Assembly: GCA_030549335.1 (NCBI GenBank) | Contig: CM060195.1 | Span: forward strand, 12,553,501-12,617,500 | Length of the DNA: 64,000 bases | DNA from: Pontederia crassipes | Taxonomy: Eukaryota; Streptophyta; Magnoliopsida; Commelinales; Pontederiaceae | Reading direction: 5' to 3' | Program-made: the position numbers and the translations under genes | Part shown: positions 55,801-64,000 of the stretch, piece after piece | Position numbering within the stretch: the stretch's first letter is position 1 | Layout of the letters: each line of letters starts with the position of its first letter | The notes under the pieces: model-generated | Told to the model about the DNA's origin: nothing | Databases searched by the model: none | What the model saw: only the letters and a program-made list of their open reading frames with translations

Positions 55801-58429
55801 AAGTTATTTCTTAATATGATTTACTACATAGCTTTACATCATAATTTTCTTACTAATTAAGATATTAATATGCCAATTTGTCTAAAGCCCATAAACAATG
55901 GTAATAAATTTTCATGTGAACAATAATTTCAGTAAGTTAATAGTGTTAATTGTGATAATAGCAATGATAATAGCATTTTGTTGTTGTTGTTGTCGAGTAC
56001 TTTTTTATATTATTTCATGTTTTATTTGTCTAATATTAGAAAGGGCTGAAATGGAAAGAAGATAGAAATCATGTAGATAGATATTCCCTTCCTAGTCAAT
56101 GTGAATTGTTATTTCATAGGCAAATTTCATTGCTATGCAATGTAGATTCTCTTCATATTAAAATAAAAGTAAACAACATAATTTGGTGGTCTCACATAAT
56201 TTACCTTCATATTACCAATAATCTAGAATGGTTACTTATAGGAAATACTCCCTAAAGGAAGTGCTTGGTAAAGACCTTTTCAATTAGTTTGAAATTATAA
56301 ATTGACATTTCAACACTTCTAACTAAACACCCAACAAGTTAGCAAAATCACATGACATAAATCAATTTTCATCCAATTTGAAAACCCCAATTCAACCCCT
56401 CCCCCTATTGACGTCATTTTGATCGAACATTTGGTATGGGAAACAAGTATCTTGTTAAACATCTAACATCATAAGTCAATCACATTTGGTGAGTGAATAA
56501 AAAAGTTATTTCTTAGTTTCACCATCTTTCTATCCTAGCCACATGTGTTTTGATTTTCTCTTGCCACCTTTTGATAACAATTGTGTGCTTTTAATAATTG
56601 CAAATCCTATTTTATACTTTGATTGACAAGGAATCATGCAGAAATTGGTTGTTTTTGAAGGAGAATATGTTCTCCTTCCATGTTAGATGGACACCTTGGT
56701 GAAGAAGAAAGAGTAAGTCCCTAAAAAATGATGATGAATTAGAAAAGGAATTTCAATATTGAATATAATGCCTCAAGACACACTTTCCCATGTGACAGGC
56801 TTTAGAGTCATTACAATATATTACTTACATGGACTCTATTTTGACCAAACCTAAACATTGACTTGTCAACAAAAATGGTGTATAATTTTAATAAAATGAA
56901 TACAAATTGATTCTCAAGTATCAAATACAATGTGATGAAAAGGTCAAGAACATAAAGAAATTCGACATAATGTGCAAAGATCATCACGAGCTTAGTTTGT
57001 CATTTACGCCACCCTATACTTGTGACACTTTGACATGCAGTACATAAAGGAGATGAACCTCTTATGAGCTTTGACATGCAATACATAAAGGAGATGAACC
57101 TCTCATGAACTTTGACATGCAACATAAAGCATAACTTTGACGTGCAATACATAATAATCATGTGGATCATAATCATAGACAATAACATCATGCGAATGAA
57201 AGCCTCATAATTATTAAGCATGGGATAGAACATCATAGTATGAGAGATATAACATAGTGAATTGTCATAATCATAGGGATCATTGAATATATAATATATG
57301 ACATATTCAATCGATAATCATTGATAAGAATGAAACATCATGACAATAGAAAGGACATGATATCCCTTGTCATGATCATCTAAATCATACTATTGGTAAT
57401 CAATCACATAATCGTAGCTCATTATGATAAAGATCAATAAGATTGATTGTCTGACATCATATCATGATCATTGAGGAATCATTATTTAATCATAAATGCA
57501 TCATTATTATCCATCATCATATGGATATTTGAGATCTACATTTAGCATAACTAGGTTAGTGAAATAGAATCATCATTGTGTGAATCAGTAATAACATAAT
57601 GCATAATCTATCATAAGATCAAGGATCATCAATAAGATCATTGGGCATACCCCATCATCATTAGTAGTCATCGTTCATTTTATATTTGTTAAGTTACACT
57701 TATTATAGATTGTTTTTCAACTCCATTTAATATGATCCACTTAGTATCTTTCAATTTCATTATGTCTAAGGTGAAGTATTTCAACTTCAATTATAGAGTG
57801 TCTTTCAACTCTTTAAAACATGGAATGTTGGAATATTATTACAAGTACTTTTTTCTCTTTTATCTTATTTAATCTATTATTATCTTTGTGTTCAGATAAA
57901 AAGTTATGCGGTAATATGATCATGAGTGTCCAAATCATGATAAGATCATAAAAAGAGTCATATGAAATTAGATCATGATGAGGGATGTACATAATTATCA
58001 TTTGATTATAAATTAGTATTCATTGACTCATGAGATTATTTGGTATCATTAAGCCATCTATGATTAACATAACTAGTCAAAATTAGGAGTTATCAAGAAA
58101 TCAGTATTGTGCACATAAGGTACGATAATTTAATAAATCAAATGCATAATGTGATTTCCATTACAATTATTAATCGATAATAAAGATATATATATGATCA
58201 ATCAATATGAAGCATAAAATATCAGTAATCATCAATTAGGACACAAGGTGTTATGGCACTATTTTTTAAATTGAACCAGACCTAAGAAGACATGGACAAT
58301 TATTTCTTGTAGATAAAATTCTCATATTTTGATTCATTGTTAGTTGTTCTTAGAAATTTTCATAATGAATTTAATCTCATGCTATTTTGATGTCTTTAAC
58401 TAACTTAATATAATCATAAAATCATGGAT
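52822..58429. other. Long AT-rich stretch without a recognisable gene
   Basis: I see no protein family or RNA gene. Local features are a 38-codon ORF on the minus strand (53005-52889), a GC-rich string GGCGCCCGCGCAATGAGCG at 53587-53605, a 36-bp tandem pair around CTCATCCTTAGATGG (about 54392 and 54428), a (TTG)n run near 55978, and a 40-bp repeat with TTTGACATGCARTACATAA (57028-57150). From 57150 to 58250 the sequence is dominated by ATCAT-like strings. Confidence 0.5.
57028..57150. repeat. Short tandem repeat, about 40-bp units
   Basis: TTTGACATGCAGTACATAA, then AAGGAGATGAACCTCT, recurs about 40 bp later with two changes, followed by two shortened units. About three copies, degenerate. Confidence 0.75.
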
Positions 58430-59349
58430 CTATATTTTCACGATTTGAAAATTTATTTTATTATCATATCTTAGCACGGATGTTTTAAGCTTAAAATCTT
58501 CATATTATGAAAATTAAGTTTTGACCCCTCATTCATAATGTTATATTGTTATCATTTTTTTTGGAAGAAAAGGAAACATATAAATGACTAAAGGAAGATA
58601 GAAAGAGAAAGAAAATTGGTCATAATGATTGGGAGAGCTTGTTCAAAAGGTTGAAATATTATTTCCTCCACTCACTTTGGATATGATTTTGTTACCCTTA
58701 TTATCAAATCCTTAATTATTTGATATAATTCAATTTAAATTTGACATATCATTGTTATCTCAAAATTTTATACAATATTTTGATTCCTTATATAATTTTT
58801 TGAAACTTGTATTATTCATAACCTTTAACCCCTATCTCAATTTGATTTCATGTTTTGTTCTTATGAACCGGTTATGAACTTAGGGAGAGTTATTTTTTGC
58901 CTATCACATCTCTTATACTTGAAACAATTCTTGTGACGTGACCAAAGAATAAAAAATTATTTTCATCTCTCTTATAATATTTATTGTTTCTTATATGACA
59001 AAAGGGGGAGAATGAAATTTTTAGGAAGATGACATGATTAAGGGGGAGTTTGTTTTTTATATGCTTAATGTGCAAACTACTTTTTTATAAGACAAAAGGG
59101 GAGAAATATGATAAGAACATAAGAGCAATTTATATAGGAGAAATAGATATAACCCTAATTTATTATGTGGACCTAATGCATATAACTCTATAAGAAAAGT
59201 ACATTATAATTAAGACTTATGTGTATATCTACCATTGGAAGGAAAGTTTAGTTTTAGAGGAGTTAAATTTTGATTTTGATATCTTTTCCTTCCCTACTTA
59301 TATATTTTTTATATCTCTCTGTTTGTCTTCATAAAAAAAAGAGGGAGAT
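58430..59349 (+). mobile_element. 3' untranslated region of a second SIRE-like element
   Basis: Collinear with 43570-44511. It has AAAGGGGGAGAATG (about 59003), TTAAGGGGGAGTTTG (about 59039), CAAAAGGGGAGAAATATG (about 59093) and AAAAAAAAGAGGGAGAT directly before the LTR (59333-59349). No coding region is recognised. Confidence 0.6.
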
Positions 59350-61111
59350 TTTTTTAACAAAGTTTTTATATCATATATAATTCTATTTTGATGATACAAA
59401 CCTCAAAATATTTAGAGTTATATTTAAATTACTGAAAAATTTTAAATAAGAATAAGTTGCTTCATGCACTAAGCTTTCGATTGACATTTATGTTTCTATA
59501 ATATTTACATTAAGAGGTGAATACAAAAGTTATAGATAATTTTTTTATCTTTGTAGAGCATTAATAATCACCTCATTTGGCCAATCACATAAAAAGTTAT
59601 ATCTAAACTAAAAGTGAATTTCGAAAAGTTTAATTTGAAGTTAATATTTTTATGTGCTAAACTTGGATTTAATATTTGAATATTTTATCATAAGATTTGG
59701 ATCAAGAGATTAATATAAAAGTTATGGATAATGTTGTAGAGCATTAAGAATCACCTCATTTGGACAATCACATAAAAAGTTATATCTAAACTAAATAAGT
59801 GAAACTCGAAAAGTTTAATTTGAAGTTGATATTTTTATGTGCTAAACTTGCATTTAATATTTGAATATTTTATCATAAGATTTGGATCAAGAGATTAATA
59901 AAAAAGTTATGGATAATGTTGTTATCTTTTCATGAAATCAAACATAATCTAATTTGGATACTCATATGAAAAGTTATGTATAAAAGAGTAAATGTCTAAA
60001 AAAGTTTAATTTAAAATAGACAACTTTATGTACTGAACTTTGAATAAATATTCGACTGTGATCTCATTATATTTTTAGATGAATGATAAATATCAAATTC
60101 TAGAAAATTTTGTTAGCTTTCCATAGAATAAAAAATCATCTCATTTCTATAACTGTTCAAACGTTATGTTCAAAATAGTGCATGGTGATCAATCTATCGG
60201 TTGAAGCACCGATCGATCATCAATACATTGGCCGACCGATCAACACACAAAATACAAAAAAATCAACCAGTTAAACCCAACAAAATATTGAGATGATGTC
60301 AGTCGAAGCATCGATCGATTGGTCAGCCAGGAAAATGCAAAAATTGATCGGTCAGCCTGGAAAATGCGAAAATTGGTCAGTTAAAGCTAGCAAAATGTCC
60401 AGATGATGTCGAAGTGCCGGTCGACCAGACATTCAACTAGTCGATATGCAGAACTCACAAATAGTTATTTTTCCAATGGCTATGTAAAGCAGAACGCATT
60501 ATAATGATCATATTTCAGCCCAAAAGGTGATCAATAAGAGTTAAGAAAGCTATAAAAGGGGTCCCAAGGTGAAGGCATGACTTAGACTTCTAAAAAAAAG
60601 TGGGAAAAACATCTGTGAAGTCCAATTTGCAAATATTTCATTTCTTTCTCTCTTGGTCTTGTGTGAGGTTTCAAGTTGTAAAAAGAGATTGCAGAGTATT
60701 TTTGTGATATTGTAATAGTTGTATAACTCTTGAGTGCAAAGAGATTGTCTTACGTAAGAAAAGATGAGTGAAAGCTTCCAAGTGGAAGATGTGTGCCTTA
60801 TCTCTCGAAGTGGAGAAAAGATAAGAGTTGTAAAAGGTTTCTTCCTTGTCCTATTTGAAATGAAGGAAGGGTATTAGTGGAATCTCCCCGTGGTCTCGGA
60901 GGTCGAGGAGTCAAAGCGGGAACGTAGACAACGTGTGGCCAAATCTCATCAACAAATTATCATGCATCTTGTGTTTGTCTTTCTATTATGCATGTGATTT
61001 AATTATTTTTGTATTTGTTTAAAGTTTAAGGAACTGATTTTAAACTTCTGTGAGTATTTTCGATTTAAACACCAATTCACCCTCCTCTTCTTAGTGCTTT
61101 GTGATCCTACA
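59350..61111 (+). mobile_element. Second SIRE-like 3' LTR
   Basis: Follows a polypurine tract and ends ACACCAATTCACCCTCCTC..TTTGTGATCCTACA, the typical SIRE-lineage LTR end. About 1.76 kb, longer than the copy at 44512 because of internal repeats (59530-59930 carries near-identical 180-bp units around CACCTCATTTGG). A segment at 60180-60450 has many CGATCGGTCGACC-like strings. Confidence 0.65.
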
Positions 61112-63228
61112 CATATGATGGGGAATAAATTTGAATAAAACAAAATAATATAATATCCTATATTATATTTTATTCTAATTTATGTTTGGAATAAAGGAGA
61201 ATAAAACCTGTGAAATAATAATATTTTGTATTAGAAACATTTTATCATAAGTAGTTGATATTTGTTATTATAAAAACAATAATACAATACTATATGTTTT
61301 AAAAAATAGAGTAAAAAAAAGTTGGAATATAATAATTTCTTGCTATACATGGGATCATTAGTTTCATAGATAAGTGCGAGAGTATCTCGATATTTCAAAA
61401 ATATACTCAAATGTATGATAAAATTGAATTATTTTGGTCAAACTTTGAAAAATATGAAATTACATCTAAAATGATAAACTCTTTAAAGAAGAAAATAAAT
61501 ATTATTCTAAAATAGAGGAATATTTATATTCTTGATTTTGTCAAGTTTTTTCAATTTTATTTTATGTTTAGAATTTTAATAATATAATATTACATTAATA
61601 TTTTCATTGTTGTCATAATATTAAACATGTCGTATAATAAAATAATTGTATTATAACATATTAAATTTGTGACCGTTTAGTTGCAGGATGAAATTGAAGA
61701 TAATAAAATAGTGGAATATCATATTATAAAATTATATACTGTTATTATACTTGTCGTTTGGTTTAAAGAGAATCAATTGTTTTAAAAATATTATTTTATA
61801 TCTGAAATATTTTATTATACATAATTGGTGTTAATATTATAATACCAAAAAGTATTTATATAGTAACATATGATTGATTTTTTCGTAAATAAAAGCACGA
61901 TTGGAAAAGTTGAAAATTTGATAGTATAAGTGTTCTTATATTTTAGAAGAATAATTATATGGATTAATATATCTCTAAAATACTTTCCGCTTTGAAAAAA
62001 TGTTGAGCGCATCTCAATATCAATGGATGATCAAATTTTATCATTTAAATGTATCATTTATCTCAATTGTAAATAATGATGATATAGGCTTAGCATTTCA
62101 CTGATGGTGCATTAAGAATCTCATTTATCTGAAATTTCTTTTGGGGTTAAAATAAAATTTTAACTCTTTTTTATATGATTTTGGAAATTTGACTAAAATA
62201 ATTGTATTCTACTAAATGAAATGTTTGACTGCAATTTCATAATATTGACATACATTTAAGTTTATCCGACAACCATATAATTGTATTCATATTTTTAAAA
62301 GTGGTTTTCATATTTTTAAACAACCTTTGACGATATTTTCGAAATATTTTCTTCTTATTTTATAATTTTTAGAAAATGCAGCAAAAAAAGGGACATTGTC
62401 TGAAAATATAAGGCCGTGCAATAGGAACTGGAGTTTCAAGAATAGTTGAATTAAACATATTAGACACACTAATTCTTGTTGTATTTGGATTAAGTGAAAT
62501 TTAATGACAAAAAATAAAATAGTTTATATGATAGAAAAAAGTAAATATAATTACTTAATTTTAGTGGATGATTTAATTAAAAATATGTATTATAAATAGA
62601 AATTATAAAATTATTTTAAATTTAAATACATAATATATATTAAAAAAATTATGTCAACAAATTTGTTAAAAAATATATTATTTAAATTAAAAAATCATTT
62701 TTTAGCAATTTATATTCAATGAAATATTAAAAATTTCTAATGAAATAATAATAATATCATATTAATTATTTATTATTTATATTTTATATATAATAAATAA
62801 AATAATTTATATAAAAAAGTTATGAAAGAAAATTATAAAGGAAAAAAGATTTGAAAAAGAAAATAAATTGTCATTTTCTAAAAAAAGTTAAAAAAAAAAA
62901 AGTAAAGACAGTCGATTCTATCAATTTGATAAAATCTATAACTTGAAATGAGAGTTAGATGACCCCGGTTGTTTAGCTAGTCCGGAATATTGTCAAACGA
63001 ACATATTTGATGGGAGATTTAATTTTGGTGTTTTCTATTTTACCTTATTTCTTATTTTTTATATTATAAATATTTATCCAACGATTTGAATTTTTTATGT
63101 AGTTTATCATAATTGAATGAGTTAGATAAAGATTTAATGCGAAAATAAAATAAGGAACAAAATGAATGAAATAGGGAAGCAACAATGAACAACATTTTAT
63201 CGATTTGATCGGAGGGATATTTTATTTT
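61112..63228. other. AT-rich intergenic sequence upstream of the RPAP2-like gene
   Basis: No gene or known transposon is recognised. Composition is strongly AT-biased with poly-A/T runs. The last few hundred bases are the likely promoter of the downstream gene. Confidence 0.5.
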
Positions 63229-63237
63229 ATATAAATA
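63229..63237 (+). promoter_or_regulatory. Candidate TATA box of the RPAP2-like gene
   Basis: TATATAAAT lies 57 bases upstream of the ATG at 63294, leaving room for a short 5' leader. In such AT-rich sequence this is suggestive only. Confidence 0.4.
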
Positions 63238-63293
63238 TAAGTTCCGTGAAAACCCTTCGACTACAACACTTCCGAGTCCCTCGCCCTGTCGCC

Positions 63294-63873
63294 ATGGCGG
63301 CTACTCCTTTGTCGCCGACGACGGTGGCCCACGCCGTGTTCAAGGTTCAGGAGGCCCTCCTCGACGGTGTCGCCGCCTCCGATCGCCGCCTACTTCTCTC
63401 TGCCGGCGATCTTCTATCGCGCCCGGACTACAGGGACGTCGTCGAGGAGCGCTCCATCGACGACCGCTGCGGCAATCCGTTGTGCCCTAATCCTCTCCCT
63501 CCCACCGATGCCCGCCGGCGCGGCCGCTTCCATATTGCCCTCAGAGAGCATCGTGTCTACGACCTCGAGGAGGCACACAAGTACTGCTCCGAGGCCTGCC
63601 TCGTCGACAGCTCTGCCTTCGCGGCCAGCCTTCCCGCGGAGAGGACCACCGACTTGAGCACTTCCAAGGTGGAGAGCGTTCTTGATCTGTTCAGCCGTCG
63701 CGGGGATCCGCCCGAGACCTCCGCGGAGTTGGGGAAAGATGAGAATTTGGCGATGTCGAAGTTGACGATTCGGGAGAAGGAGGATGCCGCAAATGGGGAG
63801 CTGGCGTTGAATGAGTGGATTGGTCCAACGAATGCCATTGACGGATATGTTCCTCAGTTTGATCTGAAGCAAG
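63294..63873 (+). CDS. RPAP2/RTR1-type RNA polymerase II CTD Ser5 phosphatase, first exon
   Basis: This is the only host gene found. RPAP2/RTR1 proteins act on phospho-Ser5 of the RNA polymerase II C-terminal domain and help polymerase assembly or nuclear import. The start is ATG 63294 (MAATPLSPTTVAHAVFKVQE), in gccATGgcg context; an upstream in-frame GTG is less likely. Cysteines 59, 64, 98 and 102 (CGNPLC and YCSEAC) form the RTR1 zinc site, CX4C then CX3C. The segment before them (LLSRPDYRDVVEERSIDDRCG) and the end GPTNAIDGYVPQ are family-typical. A donor AAG|GTAACG puts the exon end at 63873, phase 1; the frame stops nine bases later. Coding GC is high and contrasts with the flanks. The rest of the gene is beyond the window. 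Confidence 0.88.
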
Positions 63874-64000
63874 GTAACGAATGATTGAGCAGCACTATAA
63901 TTTCTGCTCTCAAGGATTTCTTCTCAAAAAGAGACAAACAAACAAGTTCTTAATTCAGTGTGTTCTTTCTCTATTTGGATTACCTTTTAGGAGAAAGATA
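63874..64000 (+). other. Start of the first intron of the RPAP2-like gene
   Basis: Begins GTAACG after the exon and is AT-rich, consistent with intron sequence; it runs off the window. Confidence 0.65.

Noticed and set aside
63414..63872. Minus-strand ORF opposite the RPAP2-like exon
   Set aside because: It is a shadow of the GC-rich coding strand with no recognisable features.

Overview
This is a plant nuclear window, probably from a eudicot. It is almost entirely transposable-element DNA in AT-rich sequence. The only recognisable host gene is the first exon of an RPAP2/RTR1-type RNA polymerase II CTD phosphatase at the right edge (63294-63873). The plant call rests on TIRs of the CACTACAAG type, Athila-, copia- and SIRE-like LTR elements, a plant L1-type LINE and initiator-Met and Asp tRNA primer sites. 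Species cannot be named from sequence alone.

Left part (1-21 kb). A CACTA end (413-868) abuts a degenerate CACTA transposase gene of tnp2 type. The gene is split into pieces at 869-1752, 5450-6024 and 16839-17947, followed by a second CACTA gene (about 18043-20230) and the CACTA 3' terminus (to about 20966). Two insertions split it. The first is a 3.7-kb compound of inverted TRIM-like elements around a long solo-type LTR (1753-5449, 5-bp duplication GGTTT). The second is a 10.8-kb Athila-like element (6025-16833, duplication TTCAT) that keeps gag and the Athila ORF but has no recognisable pol.

Middle (21-35 kb). A second Athila-like element (LTRs at 21264, 27227 and 30231) also lacks pol. 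It sits inside a minus-strand SIRE/Maximus-like LTR whose pieces are at 20967-21263, 29897-30230 and 34916-35205. A block of CACTA 3' end, SIRE LTR and Athila LTR is duplicated in tandem (19769-23505 and 28698-34915). Two solo LTRs with their own target duplications sit in the Athila LTR copies (27392-28658 and 32344-34775).

Right part (35-64 kb). A decayed LINE (about 36700-40765) is followed by AT-rich sequence and a SIRE-like 3' end (43570-45872). Next is a young copia compound (46666-52816) with three LTRs, two internal regions and one ATAAC duplication. Its middle LTR is a chimera of two LTR types and carries an inverted primer-site copy. A long AT-rich stretch and a second SIRE-like 3' end (58430-61111) lead to the RPAP2 promoter and exon.

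No new protein-coding system was found. The most unusual signals are the chimeric copia LTR, dense short-motif arrays upstream of the TATA box in three LTR families, and the inverted TRIM sandwich.
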